A stretch of DNA of 64,000 nucleotides, taken from Rosa chinensis (taxonomy: Eukaryota > Streptophyta > Magnoliopsida > Rosales > Rosaceae). The position numbers and the translations under genes were made by a program. Of the stretch, positions 1-11,206 are shown piece by piece. The stretch covers positions 36,947,001 to 37,011,000 of the forward strand of contig NC_037090.1 in assembly GCF_002994745.2 (NCBI RefSeq), written 5' to 3'. The notes under the pieces are model-generated. The model was not told where the DNA came from, did no database searches, and worked only from the letters and a program-made list of their open reading frames with translations. The first letter of the stretch is position 1, and each line of letters starts with the position of its first letter.

Positions 1-25
1 ACATTCAACAGATTAAAGAAATCAC

Positions 26-724
26 CTGCAAGACCACTGATTGTATAACATCGGCGTACTTGACAGCCAAATTCAAGGACATACAGCGCGCCGGAGCTAG
101 AGCATAACAGCGAATCTGACTCCGGGGAATCCCACCCAATCGGTCCCTGTGATTGACTACTATCACAGTCAGCAATGCGGCCACACCAGACCCCAAAGAG
201 TGACCAACAAAGACCATATTGTAATCCGGTCCATTCTCGAGCCAGAGTCGCTTCAGAGTCTCGCCTTCCTCGTTAAGCAACCAAATGGCGGACTTCAAGA
301 GGCCATGGTGGACGTAGCCGCCGTCGAACATCTGCATTCCGAGCTTGTTATCCAGCAGCAACTGGTAGTCGCTCTCCTTCACCAGATTGAGCCCCCGGAT
401 GGCGAGGACGATGTCGCGGTGGTCGCGGTCGACGTAGATGAGGTAGGGCGGCGCGTGGCCGCAGGTCTGCTCGTAGGTGACGCGCTTGACGACGCCGTCC
501 GGGTTGGGACGGTAGCCGCCCTTGGGGATGAGCTGAGGGTTGTGGAGATCGGTCTCGTAGACGGCGAGGATCAAGCGGCAGAGGCGGGGGACGGGCTCGA
601 ACTCGTCGGGGGTGGCGAGGGGCCAGGTGGCGCTGTCGTCGGAGCCGACGTAAGTGCAGCGGCGCCAGAGCCAGCGCGTGCAGCCCAACACCATGACGCA
701 CTCGGCGCCGCAGAGAACCGACAT
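26..724 (-). CDS. Class-3 lipase (mono/diacylglycerol lipase type), first exon, partial gene
   Basis: This exon encodes 233 residues of a class-3 (alpha/beta-hydrolase) lipase of the plant family typified by Arabidopsis At3g14075, thought to hydrolyse acylglycerols. The Met at 724 opens a short hydrophobic Cys-rich N-terminus, followed by the conserved EFEPVPRLCR and RAPPYL-like (here HAPPYL) segments, DIVLAIRGLNL near residues 104-114, and the nucleophile elbow GHSLGSG with Ser at residue 176. The exon ends after VVLQ at a CAG|GTGATT donor (GT at 24-25 on the minus strand), a phase-0 intron. The family continues here with a DDFLPR segment, which must lie beyond the window edge. The remaining exons, including the catalytic Asp/His, are therefore not visible. 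The reading frame is intact and GC-rich at its 5' end. A broad diacylglycerol-lipase-like role is the family assignment; the exact substrate is unknown. Confidence 0.88.
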
Positions 725-1640
725 TGCAGTGCTCTAGTGATTATCGAGAGAGAAGGAATTGAATCATTGATGAAAATGGGGACACGGTGAAAATGGGTGC
801 TTGTCTTAAGACCCAGGCCACGAGTAACATGTCTCTTCTCTTTCTTTTGTCTTTTTGAGCTCTCTAGTTTTTTCCGCGGTGTCGTCCTTTTATTCTGCCA
901 GGTTGGCGGAGGCTGCCCAATCAATTCATCACACGCACAGTCAATTAAGTCAATTTTTAAGGTCTAAAGGGTTTGAAATTAGCTCATTAAATCCCAATTA
1001 TGAAACTAAGCAAAATAAATCGCAATTATGAAGCAAAGCAAAATAAACGTTCTTAACGGAATTTAAAAAAATGATTATCGCTGCGAAAATCTCATAAGAA
1101 GTGAAATTTCTAAACCACGGCGAGTGATTTAGTAGATGCACTGAGTCCCCTCACACGAGTGTTGAAAATGTGGAAGGTTCCACATTTTACATTCAAATGC
1201 TATGTTTGTTTATGGAATACAATACCATGTCGGTTGTTATAAATGTAATAGGTATAGGGGATGCAATATCATGTTGGTTGTATGGACCCCCAACAAATTA
1301 GTCATTGGTCTTAAGAATTATAAAGTGGCCAGTAGTGTCGCTGCAATGCCTTATTGCTTATCCGGACTCCCAACAAACTAGTTCTTGGGTTTAGGAAATT
1401 TTTAGGATACCGTGATCAATCTAAAAATAGGGTGTTAAACAAAAAATTTAAAATCTTTAATGATGATATTGATGTCTACACTTCAAAATGTTCCATCTTT
1501 TTTTAAAACAAGTTTGTGGGCTATATAGGGTGAGAATTAATGAAATTTTACATAGTGGTGAAGTTTAGAAATATGTGGCAATCGAAGAAAGTCACAAATA
1601 GTGCACAATTGATTATAACTCTACAAAATCTTGAGTGTGA
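725..1640. other. Upstream region of the lipase gene; no gene seen
   Basis: No coding region is supported. It holds the 5' flank of the minus-strand lipase gene and AT-rich sequence. A perfect 11-bp inverted repeat with a 2-base loop lies at 1165-1188. Two loosely similar stretches near 1260-1310 and 1340-1390 share a phrase like ACCCCCAACAAA, suggesting an old duplicated repeat. Confidence 0.5.
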
Positions 1641-1737
1641 CATATTCTTGTAAGATGTTTAAATAGTTTATTTTATTTTATTAAGGAGTAAAATAAATTA
1701 TATGCTAAAATCTCTGGAGCAACCAGAGTTTATAGTG

Positions 1738-3521
1738 TCAAATAACAAAGCTTTCGAAGCCTCCATTGAAACCCTTTTGGTCCAAGAAGCATTTACAAAG
1801 GTTTGCTACTGCATCTGCTACAAAGTTTGTTTCTCTCAAAACATGCTTGAAAGAGATCGAATGGAAATGAGTAGCAATGATTTTGATCAATCTCCAAGGT
1901 GGGGATATTACTCTTTTGATTGCATCCATGACCAGTTTTGAATCACCTTCCACTTCTATCTACCTGTAGCCTTTCTCTTTTGCACAAGCGAGGTTGTTAC
2001 GCAGGGCAGTGGCTTCCACAACTAGAACTGTTGTCTTGCCAACCTGTCGGGTAGCTGCTATGAGAGGTTTTCCAGAGGAGTCTCTGATTACAAAACCTCC
2101 TGTACTAGAGTCCTTACAAATTGAACCATCAAAATACAAATTGAACCATCAAAATTAATTTTAACATGGTCACTAGTAGGAGTCTGCCATCTGATTAAGT
2201 TTGAATGGGAGGATGGCAGCGCTTTACTAGTTACCACAGAATGGTTATTAGTGTTTCTAGTTGTTGCAGCAACAGCTGCAACAACAGAAACAAGACTGGT
2301 AGTTGAATTCTGAAAGATGACATCGTTTCTAGCTTTCCATATTTGCCAACAAATGGTAATGATTTTTTCAAACAACTCACAATGGAAAGGTTGGAGTAAG
2401 AAAAGCTCCTTAAACACTTTAAGGTAGCCTTCTTCCCAGTTAACTAAGGGTTTTATGCAAGCTAGATTCCAGACTTCTTAAGAAAAGTTACAATAACCAA
2501 AAAGATGGTGAGCAGTTTCGTTGTCTTCTTGACAGAGGAGACGAGAATTATCATCTATCAATCCAAACCTTGAGAGCCTATCCCTAGATTTTAATCTTTC
2601 TCTAAGCAGTAACCAACCATCAATTTGATCTTTGCATGGTTGGATATTTAGCTTCCAGAGTTTATTAATGAGATCAATTTGATCATGTTTTTGTACATCA
2701 TTTAGCTGTAACCAAGCAGCTAGTTTGATAGTAAACTTACCAAGAGAAGAAGGGCCCTAAATGCATGTATTCATCCTATTGTTCAATAACTAGTAAAGAT
2801 ATGCCAAGAATCTGATTGACAATAGTTGAGTCTAGAATAGAAGAGAGTTTGTTCTTATTCCAGACTTTATTGGTAATATAGTCACTGATTGTTTGCTTAA
2901 CATCGATCATGTGTCTTCTGTTTTTAGGTATATAGTCCAATAAGGGGTGATCAAGTACCCAGTTGAACGTCCAAAAATTAATGTCCTTACCATTTCCCAC
3001 AATCCAGCACATGCCTTTTAGGATCAGCTGTCTAGCATCCATGATTCCATTCCAAGCTAAAGAGTTATGTTGCTTCTTTTTTGCCTGAAAGAAAGAAAAT
3101 TTTCTTAGGAATTTTTTCTTAATGATTTGAGCCCACCAGTTCTCTTGATCATTGACAACTTTTCAGGCATTTTGCAAGGGTCTTCAGCAACAATGAAGAA
3201 AGCAATTAGTCCTACTGCTAATCCACCTAAAAGCTTAGGTTTACAATCTTGATTCCAAGCCACAGATGGACATTTAATATCAGATCCCCAGATGAAGGAT
3301 CTAGTTTGTTTATCAATCTCATTAGTCACTTTTTTTGGACATTTGAAACAGGTTATCACATGGTTAGGCATACCAACAAGGTTAGATTTGAAAAGAGTTA
3401 GTTTACTTGCTCATGATAGGGAGCTTTTTTCCAACTTGCTAATTTACTAGAAATTTTAAGGAGTAGTTCTTTGGAATTAATGGGATCCTTCCAGAAGATG
3501 ACATTGTGAATACCTAGATAT
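1738..3521 (-). mobile_element. 5'-truncated, degenerate LINE (L1-type non-LTR retrotransposon)
   Basis: Read on the minus strand, several frames in order give parts of a plant LINE pol. The end of the reverse transcriptase lies around 3420-3521 (YLG-like, then IFWKDPINS). Next comes a CFKCPKKV...ID..TRSFIWG segment (3105-3371), then GNGKDINFW.FNWV (2776-3042), the zinc-knuckle/linker with IWKARNDVIFQ and VKINFDGS (2088-2417), and finally the RNase H end with VEGDSKLVMDAI and HVLRETNFVADAVANL (1738-1953). Frames are broken by stops and shifts, so it is dead. The catalytic RT core is absent because the copy is 5'-truncated or cut by the Copia LTR that begins at 3522. Confidence 0.85.
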
Positions 3522-3886
3522 TGTTGGAAATAATATTAATTTAGAATTATGTTGAGAATTATGATGAGAATAACGGCGACAGTTTAAGGTTATTGTAACG
3601 GTCTAATATTTATGTTCGTTGTAATTGTCATACTTATGACATTGTCTAGTATAGACCTATATAATAAGTTAGTGTACTTGAGTAATGTGTGTAGAGGAGT
3701 ATTTTGTAGAAATATCGTAAGAGTGAGTTCCTTTATTAGGTATTTTGAGAGTCTCCTCCATATCTTTCTCTAGGAGCTCTGTACATGTCTTTGGACTGTA
3801 CATCTCCCATATTGTGTGTCATTCATGCATCATATCTCCCTAACAAAATTAGTTTTTTATATTTATGCTTCCACTGTTATCTAACA
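3522..3886 (+). mobile_element. LTR of a Ty1/Copia-type retrotransposon
   Basis: A 365-bp segment begins TGTTGGAAATA and ends ...CTAACA. It is followed directly by a primer-binding site complementary to initiator tRNA-Met. These TG...CA ends and the PBS mark it as a 5' LTR on the plus strand. Its left edge abuts a LINE pol fragment, so it inserted into or next to the LINE. No 3' LTR was found. Confidence 0.75.
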
Positions 3887-4198
3887 AAGTGGTATCAGAG
3901 CCCAAGGCTTGATCTTCTGGGTACAGTAAAAAATTGTTCGGATGTGAGTATTATGGCATCAAGTGTGCTGGTCGTGAGCGATGAGAAAGACGTGGTGGTG
4001 TGTTGGTGAGATAGTTTGAGTAAAATATTTGCTCAGAACTATTGAAAGAATTGGGAATCAAAATTCTCAACGATGATCAACCTTGAAACTCAAAGGTTGC
4101 AAAGAGGTTGAAGAGTTAGAGTGACCGGCCATACCAAGACTTGCCCATATTGTTGCAAGGTGGTGGAGAAAATAAAGGGAGGCAGGATAGAAGAAAAG
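3887..4198 (+). mobile_element. Truncated internal region of the Copia-type element
   Basis: About 310 bp follow the LTR. A short ATG-led frame begins near 3954, as at the start of Copia gag, but it stops within about 18 codons. The internal region then ends at a different LTR-like sequence at 4199, so gag-pol is missing. Confidence 0.5.
3890..3902 (+). other. Retrotransposon primer-binding site (tRNA-iMet)
   Basis: TGGTATCAGAGCC follows the LTR after three bases (AAG). This is the standard plant initiator-Met tRNA PBS. Confidence 0.8.
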
Positions 4199-4500
4199 TG
4201 TTACGTCCCGGATCTTAAGTTACCGTTTTACTAGTCTTTCGGACGATAAACGAGAGTTTCTTTTATTTTCGGCTCCGTTTCAACCTTTTAGGGGGCCCTA
4301 AAAGTTGACTTTTTATTCGGGTCAAAATTTGAGAAAATTTCTTCATGAAGGTCGTAGAGAACGTTAAATCGAATGCGTGCATATGTGGTTTGTAAAAACC
4401 GGAGTTCATATGCAAAAGTTAAAAGCCAAATACTAAAGTTATTGTTGGAGGTAAGTGGTATAAATTTGAAAAGTTACTGTACGGTATACGGTAACTTTCC

Positions 4501-4565
4501 ATCTCTCTCTCTCTCTCTCTCTCTCCCTCTCTCTCTCCTTCGACCCGTGTTCTCTCTCTCTCTCT
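4501..4565. repeat. CT/GA microsatellite
   Basis: An interrupted (CT)n tract. The open frames reading Ser-Leu or Arg-Glu repeats across it are artefacts of the repeat. Confidence 0.9.
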
Positions 4566-6009
4566 GGCATATCTCCCCCTCCAGGCCACTTGGGAGCAAG
4601 CTGTGACCACCGTTCGACTCCTCCATCTGTCCTCGACTCGTCTGTGGTGGTGAAGCACGGTGTTGTGGGCGGAAAATGACGAACCAGGCCGTGGAAATTA
4701 CTGTAGCAGAGAGAGGTCAACGTCGGTTTCTCTCATTTCCGGCCACTACAGAGGACCAAACCAGGTCCATTAGAAGCGCCTTGAGCTACTATTTATGCTC
4801 TCCAAACCTCTTGCAGCGATTTGTAGCATGGAGGAATAAAGCATAATTGGAATATTTCACTGTACTTCGGGTTGCTTAATTGTTCGACCACTTAGAGGTA
4901 TTTTCTGACTTTGTCTTAGTTTAAAAAGTTGTTGGAAATATTGAGACGATGTAGTACATAAAATTTGGTAGCCATTGGTGGCGGTGGCCGGCGGCTCGTG
5001 AACCCCACACGCCGCCACTGTGGGCGGCGCTTGACGACGCGTAGGACGGTGATTTAGCTTCCATTTTTATCTAGTTAAATCCTATAATTGTTGTGGAGCT
5101 TGTATATGTAATTTTGGTGAAAATTAGAGAACTTTTGGTTCTATTATGAATTTTCCGAAATTTAGAATTTTGGTCATCAATTTACGAGAATCCGACCGTT
5201 GGATTTCTGTCGAATTTGCCTTAGAATTTGTAAATCAATGTATAGATGTTATTGGTGAAGTTTGGATGAAATCCGATGTGGATTGAAGGAGTTGAGTTCA
5301 AAGGAGACGTTTAGAATTTCGATTTCTATTTATCATAAATTAAGTCTCGGTTCTTGAGAAACAATTATTTATTATATTGATTGTTCAAGACGACGGATAT
5401 GTGAGTTTGAGGAATGAATAGTTGGACTACCGTCGTAGCCGCAAACTGTGAGTGGACATTTATTTTAAATTAATTATGAATGAATATATTATTATTATTT
5501 TTCGATTGAGATTTACTTTTATGATTTGAATTATTGAGTTTTTATGATTTTATGAGCTTAATTTCTTGAGATTTATTTATGCTCTATGAATTACAAGATT
5601 ATTAGTGGATTTCCTTCCCAAGGGCTTTCAGTAGATTTTCGAGCTAATTATTTATGAGTTATTGAGTTGAGAAGTGATTTTCGGGAAGTGATTGATTAAG
5701 AAATTATTATAAGAATTATTGATTTCGAATATCGATTTACATGATGATATACGAGTACGAATGATTCATCAAGTATTTGAGCATGATTGTAATTATTGAG
5801 ATTTCTTTCCGAAAGCATTTATTGATTTATCGAGTATTTGATTTTTGCTTTGGAGGATTTATTGTGATATTGACTTTTATGAGCTTTGAGTTATCGAGAT
5901 ATTCCTAAGTTATACTTTCGGTGATTTATTGAATTAATATCTGGTTCTTTCCAAAGCAATTATTTTTAAGAGAGTGATTCCAGTTTATTGAGAAGGTAAA
6001 TAAGTCAGC

Positions 6010-6245
6010 GCATGCATGCATTACCTGGTCGGCAGTCCCCTCCAGACAACATTCTGGTCGGTAGTTCCCTCCAGAATATTCCGGTCAGCAGTCTCCTCCA
6101 ATGTGTCATTTGGTCGGCAATCCCCTCCAGATGGCATGAGGTAGTTAGTCGGCAGTCCCCTTTAACCATCACCTCCTCGTCCGATCGGTAGTCCCCTCCG
6201 ATGCGTCCCTGGTCGGCAGTCCCCTCCAGGTAGCAGTTCTCTCTA
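6010..6245. repeat. Minisatellite with GGTCGGCAGTCCCCTCC core
   Basis: About seven or eight imperfect copies of a unit containing GGTCGGCAGTCCCCTCCA recur every 25-35 bp. Spacers vary. The 81-residue frame across it on the minus strand reads the repeat and is not a gene. Confidence 0.9.
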
Positions 6246-7299
6246 GTCATCGTCTATTTTTGAGATATGAGGTTTTAAAGAGACTTTGAGATGGCTTTTG
6301 AAAGGTTTTATAATACGTGTTTGAGATTTTTAAGATTTTATTGCATGTGAGGTTTTTAAGAGAATAAATTGGGAGAGTATTAAGTTTCACTTGTTCATTT
6401 GAAATTACCAGTGTTCTAAAACTTGGCCGCCCAAGCCGCCTAGGCGTTGGGAGGTGAGTCTCCGACTCGATTAATGGCTAATCAGTGGTGTTAGGCGTCT
6501 TGATTTTGGGCGGGCGCCTAATCGGCCTAGGCGGGTGCTTAGGCGTCTGGGCGGTGAGTCTAGGCGGGTTTGGGCGTTTTTGTCAAAGCCTCTAAGGAAC
6601 GTTTCTTCTCCTCTTCCACTTCGATCTTGTCCAGAACCTTCTTGGTTGTGCTACCTAAGCCATCACACAACTTCACCACCCAGAGGTTTCTCAGTTCGTC
6701 GGCTGCAACTCGGTGGAGCGATGGCGTTCATTGATTCATGATCGATAGATAACATCGACGCCACTGAAAGTTACAGCAAGGGAGAGCGCTAGAACCTGGA
6801 ATGTATCAGATGATTTAGATTTGATGAAGAGAGAGATGAGAGAGAATGGCAAGTCGCTGTTGGTTTCGCGCAAAAGATGAAGAGAGGAGAATGAACACAT
6901 GTAGTCTCTACTATTTCAAATGGATAGAATAATATAGAGTTAATTACTGTTTACTCCTCATACTTATAGGGTTTCATCATTTCACTCGCTGACCTTCGAA
7001 TTTCACCTAAAAAGTCCCTAAACTCTCAATTTCCTCCCAATTCGTCCCTGCCATCAAGCTCTGTCCAAATTATCTATTAATTTGCTGACGTGGCACCCAT
7101 TTTATGGCAAAATGTCTATATTACCCTCACTTAAAAAATTCTCTTTTTTTTTTTTTTTTCTTTTTTCTCTTTACATCCTCTTCTAACAGAGCCCTAATCT
7201 AGTATCGGAGCTGCCCTCCATCATTATTAGTAAACCCAGATTTCATTTCTCTTCTTCCTCACCTACTCAAAACCCCCGATTTCATTTCTCTCTCTAGAC

Positions 7300-7640
7300 A
7301 TGACGGCAACTTTGTGTCTCAAGGCCACTACCTCTTCCATTCTCTCGCTCTCTCTCACCTCCCAAACACCACCACCACCACCTCTCTTTCCCTAAAACCC
7401 GCATCCCCACATTCGCCACCATCACCATGTCGTCATTCCCTGTCGTCGAGCACATCGTCCTCTTCTAGGTCAAAGACAACACCAATCCCTCCAAGGTCAA
7501 CGACCTCACCTCCCTCAGTCTCACCCCACCTCTCCGCCGGTCCCCTCCTCTGCACTCGATCTACCCTTTTCACCTTCAGTCACCGAGTCAACGTGGTAGA
7601 AATCTCTGAGTCGCTGCGGATCTCCATGCATGATCTGGGT
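7300..7640 (+). pseudogene. Captured fragment of a stress-responsive A/B-barrel (UP3-like) gene
   Basis: From the ATG at 7300 a Ser/Thr/Pro-rich leader resembles a plastid transit peptide. From 7428 the frame gives MSSFPVVEHIVLF, an in-frame TAG, then VKDNTNPSKVNDL. This matches the start of plant stress-responsive dimeric alpha-beta barrel proteins (VEHIVLFKVKDD... in the family), with the Lys codon turned into a stop. A second frame then gives HLSAGPLLCTRSTLFTFSHR, fitting the next family block. It is therefore a frameshifted, nonsense-bearing relic. It sits between the TIRs of a MULE, so transduplication is the simplest origin. Confidence 0.65.
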
Positions 7641-7879
7641 TTGTTCCTCTACATCGCCGTTGCGGATGTTTGGCCCTCCACCTCATCTTTCGATTGGATA
7701 TTTGTCGGCTTTGTAGCCGTTGCAGGTGATGATTTGTGCCGGAATTGATTTTTTTTTTTGCTTTGGGATGGTAGATTGTGCAGTGTTGCTGTGCTTAATT
7801 GGACCATTGAATTTGGGAAGATAGGTTTGAGGCAAATTGAATTGCGTTTGGCAAATTGAAGATAGGTCAGTGTCACCAT

Positions 7880-8035
7880 CTCCTCCACCTTCTTCTCTTC
7901 CCTCGAGCGCTTCTCCTGCGTCAACGTCGCCACCACAGACGCCGACGAGGCCACCCACCGCCCTATCACTCTCACCAATCTCACCCGCTCTGATCAACAA
8001 CACCACCATGCAAATGTCGCTCAGTTCCTCGTCTG
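7880..8035 (+). other. Second exon-like GC-rich segment inside the MULE
   Basis: A GC-rich stretch in the AT-rich element reads in one frame as ...SCVNVATTDADEATHRPITL..., without stops for about 50 codons. It is probably another captured host fragment; the source gene was not recognised. Confidence 0.35.
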
Positions 8036-9239
8036 ATTGGGTTAGATCTCGGTTTTTTTTTTTTTTTTTTTTTTTTTGTAACTGGATTTGCCAAAAAAAG
8101 GGTTTTGGTTGTGAATTTTGCTGTGCGTGAATGTGGAATTGTATATGAATTGTTGAATTATCAAGTGTAACTAATTCTTGATTCGTTGAGATTATGATCT
8201 GTTTTGGTTTAATCAATAATTGAACTGAGTAGTGAATATGTGATTAGGTTGGATTTATGATATTATCTCTGATCCCAATAGTGTTGATTGGAGTTGATCA
8301 GTGGTTTGTTTGTTGTTATGGTAATTTTTGGATGATTCTGGTCATGGCTATGCATATTCTCAGTCCAGCGAGAAAGATGCCGGAGGATGAGAGCTTCCAG
8401 ATAATAGACTGAGATAAACAGAGGAGAAGAGAGATGTGGAAGAAGAAGAGGTAATAAAAATAAAAAACAAACAAAAAAGAGAGAGAGAAAAATTAATTAA
8501 AAAAAAAAGAGTAAGTGAGGGTATAATAGACTTTTAGCATGGAAATGACCACCACGTCAATGAGATAACGGAGTCTTGGACGAAGGCTTGACGATAGGGA
8601 CGAATTTGGAGGAAATTGAGAGTTCAGGGACTTTTTAGATGAAATTCGAAGGTCAGGGACTGAAATGATTAAACCCTATAAGTATAGAGAGTAAGCAGTA
8701 TTTAATCCAATAATATAATTAAAAAAAAAAAAAAAAGCGTGGCTGTTGTTCGTGGAGAAAGAGAAGAGGGTAAGGCTGGATGGGGTAGTGTGACGTGTGT
8801 GCATGCCAAAGTATAATTAGAACTTACTCAACTTAGAAGCATAATGAATACTGCTTCTGTATTTTCTTTATTTAATTAAACAAATATTCAGTTAAATAAA
8901 TGTTTATATTGAACAAAAATTTAATAATTAACTTAATTAGATATATATTTTTCCTCCTCTTATTTTATTTTTCTTTATATATATATTATAAAAATTAAAA
9001 AAATTAAAAATAATGCAAAACCGCCTGGGCCCCGCCTAGGCACTTGCCTAGTTTCCTATCCACCGCCCAACTAGCGTTTAGCGTTTTTTCGAACCTTGGA
9101 TGCAGGCCGAGTTCATTACCAGCCTTGGTTGGTATGGATGTGGCCAAGTTACTTTGGTGCAGTGATTCAATGGAAGCTATTGTAAAAAACTGTTAATAAA
9201 CTCATCCATACAGCTTTCTGTGGCTGATACATATTGACC

Positions 9240-9620
9240 TCAACCCCAGATGCAACTTGTTGGAACTTAAATTTTTAATTTTTAATGTCCTTCTGCTTGA
9301 ACAAACTTATTGTTGGGCTCAAGTTTAGGCTCAAGTTGCAGATGCATTGGCAAATTATGGTGCGCCCTCCTAGTGATCTGATTTTGTGGGACTTAACTCC
9401 TCCTTTCATTAATAGACATTTTCAGAGTGACCGTTCGGGAATGCCGAATTTTCGTTTTCGTTATTTTGTCTTTCATATAGCCTATTTCTGTTTTGTATGG
9501 GAGGTTTTGGTTTTTGGTCCCCTCCCCCTTGTATTTTTTCATCTTCTTCAATAAAATCTCAAAGGTTAAGGTGGCTCTTTGCCTCTCTCAACCTTTGACT
9601 TCAGCCAAAAGAAAAAAAAA
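9240..9620 (+). mobile_element. LINE 3' end fragment
   Basis: Plus-strand sequence gives the RNase H terminus AQVADALANYGA, then after a shift DLILWDLTPPFINRHFQ, a phrase common to plant L1 elements. It is followed by a GGTTTTGG..CCCCTCC..TTGTATTTTTT 3' UTR and an A-rich tail near 9608-9620. Only the 3' few hundred bases remain. Confidence 0.7.
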
Positions 9621-9794
9621 TTAGGCAGCCCTTTGACACTAGAAGCCTCTATTAAACAAAAGAAAAACTATATCATTAATTCCCAAAAAAGAGCAAGGTA
9701 AGATGCTTATTTTTGGTGAATTCCCTAATTACAATTGATTCTTTTAATGCTACTTTGTTGATGATAATTGAGGAATATGAAGTTTTATAATAGT

Positions 9795-10836
9795 ATTATT
9801 GATTCTTATGTATTCCTAAGGAATTTGATTGATATGCTAAATGCTAGGTATTAATACCCCGAGAGCTCCAAGAAAGTCAGAGCAGCGAAAACCCTAAGAA
9901 ATTTTTCTATGCCGTGTCCGGCTGCGCGTCCATGGGACGTCGTATTTTAACGGGCGAACTAGTTGTGTCAGTCCACCGGGGAGGACCAGGAGTTTTTGGG
10001 CAGGAGCAGAGGGCTGGAGGCTTGGTCGTGTCCGGAGAGAGAACGACCAGCAGAGGGGCTCGTCCTTGTTTTTAGTTCTGATCTACGCGACGGGGGTTTT
10101 TCAAGCAAGGGGGGTGCGACGGAGGGATTCTGGTGCGCGGTGGAGGCAGGTTGTCATTGCGGTGCCCTGGTTTGGGGTTGAGAAGGTCTGACGGAGGACG
10201 GAGGCTGTGGTGATCGAACCAGTATCGGATCAAATTTCGGTCTGGAATCGTGATCCACGACATTCCTGCCGACGTCGTCAGTTGGTGGCGGTTTGATGCG
10301 GCGACGATGATCTGTCGGAAGCCGCGGTGCTGGTCTGGCTACACAGGAGGGTTCACTCCGACCCGCGCTCCTTGGCTTGGTTCTTAGGCCTTTGGGTCTC
10401 CCTTTGGCTATTGGGCCGTATCTGGTGGGCGGGCTTTTTACTCCTTTTATTTTCTAGTTTTTTGTAGGCCTTTTTTGGGCATTCTAGTGGTTTTTTCCTT
10501 ATCTAGTTGTAGTACTGGGTCTTAGTCTTGTCGACTTAATTCTCAATATATCTAGTTGTACACCAATTGAGGTCTCTAGGCGACTAGATGTACTGTGTTC
10601 TGGGTTAGGTTGGGAGGGCTGGATCCTTCTAGTTTTCTAGCACCTCCGGCGTAGTACCAAAGGGGGATTCCGCTATGTCTATGATGTATTCAATGTCAAA
10701 TGAGTGTCCTAGTTTCTATGTACCACTGTGGGTACTAACACATCTTCTTGTCTGTCTTATATGATAGCGGAAGGGTATGTAATGATCATTATGGCCTTCG
10801 ATCAATATATTGGCTACTGCCTTCTTAAAAAAAAAA
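9795..10836 (+). mobile_element. Non-autonomous poly(A) retroposon with 18-bp target duplication
   Basis: The insertion ends in an A-run (10827-10836) and is flanked by a perfect 18-bp direct repeat ATGAAGTTTTATAATAGT (9777-9794 and 10837-10854), the hallmark of target-primed reverse transcription. The ~1.04 kb body has no RT ORF; it is GC-rich around 9900-10400 and T-rich after that. It could be an internally deleted LINE (5' and 3' UTR joined) or a processed transcript. Confidence 0.8.
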
Positions 10837-11206
10837 ATGAAGTTTTATAATAGTCGTTGATCAGAGCCTCACAGGGATAGAAAACCGACTTAACATGTTA
10901 CTTATTTTGAGGTTAGCTGAAAAATTGTTCAGATCGGATAGTTGCAGAGATTCAATGGAGAAATGGTTACTTAGTTCAGAATCCCTTTGCTCTTTTTGTT
11001 TGGCTTTACTGGATGTCCTCTGGTTGTACAGAGGTTTTATGAATCTGTTTTGGATTCTTGCAGAAGCTTGAACTATAAAAGAGAAACGTAATGCTAGTAT
11101 GAGATATTTTCAGCCAAATAGAAATACTTCATAGCGAGTAGTACAAAAGTCAAACGTCTGAAAGCAAATACCATCAGCTACCATATTACATTGATGAATC
11201 ATGGAT

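Larger units (their letters stand above)
4199..6403 (+). mobile_element. Probable Ty3/Gypsy-type LTR, partial
   Basis: The stretch starts TGTTACGTCCCGG, a start typical of plant Gypsy LTRs. It runs as low-complexity AT-rich sequence without genes, with a CT microsatellite at 4501-4565, a GC-rich patch near 4980-5040 and the minisatellite at 6010-6245. No matching CA end, PBS or polypurine tract was found before the MITE at 6412, so the class and limits are inferred only. Confidence 0.35.
6937..8708. mobile_element. Pack-MULE-type element with long TIRs and 9-bp target duplication
   Basis: Terminal inverted repeats of about 200 bp start GAGTTAATTACTGTTTACTC on the left and GGATTAAATACTGCTTACTC on the reverse of the right end. 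They share the phrases for TAGGGTTT.ATCATTTCA and AAAGTCCCT. An exact 9-bp direct repeat AATAATATA flanks it (6928-6936 and 8709-8717). Long TIRs with a 9-bp duplication are the signature of Mutator-like elements. There is no transposase; the interior carries exon-like host sequence, including the A/B-barrel fragment at 7300-7640. Confidence 0.85.
6412..9114. mobile_element. MITE-like element with GCCTAGGCG-rich ends, host to a nested MULE
   Basis: The left end reads GTTCTAAAACTTGGCCGCCC with repeated GCCTAGGCG motifs. The right end near 9010-9100 carries the same motifs in inverse orientation (CCGCCTAGG, and GTTCGAAAAAACGC read on the minus strand). An 8-bp ATTACCAG occurs just outside both ends (6404-6411 and 9115-9122), compatible with an hAT-type target duplication, though the right boundary is about 15 bp beyond the best terminal match. 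About 1.8 kb of the length is the MULE at 6937-8708. No transposase ORF is present. Confidence 0.5.

Noticed and set aside
149..790. 213-codon plus-strand ORF
   Set aside because: Antisense shadow of the GC-rich lipase exon; no recognised domain.
7683..8216. 177-codon minus-strand ORF in the MULE
   Set aside because: Contains a lysine run from a T tract and has no family motif; a shadow of the element.
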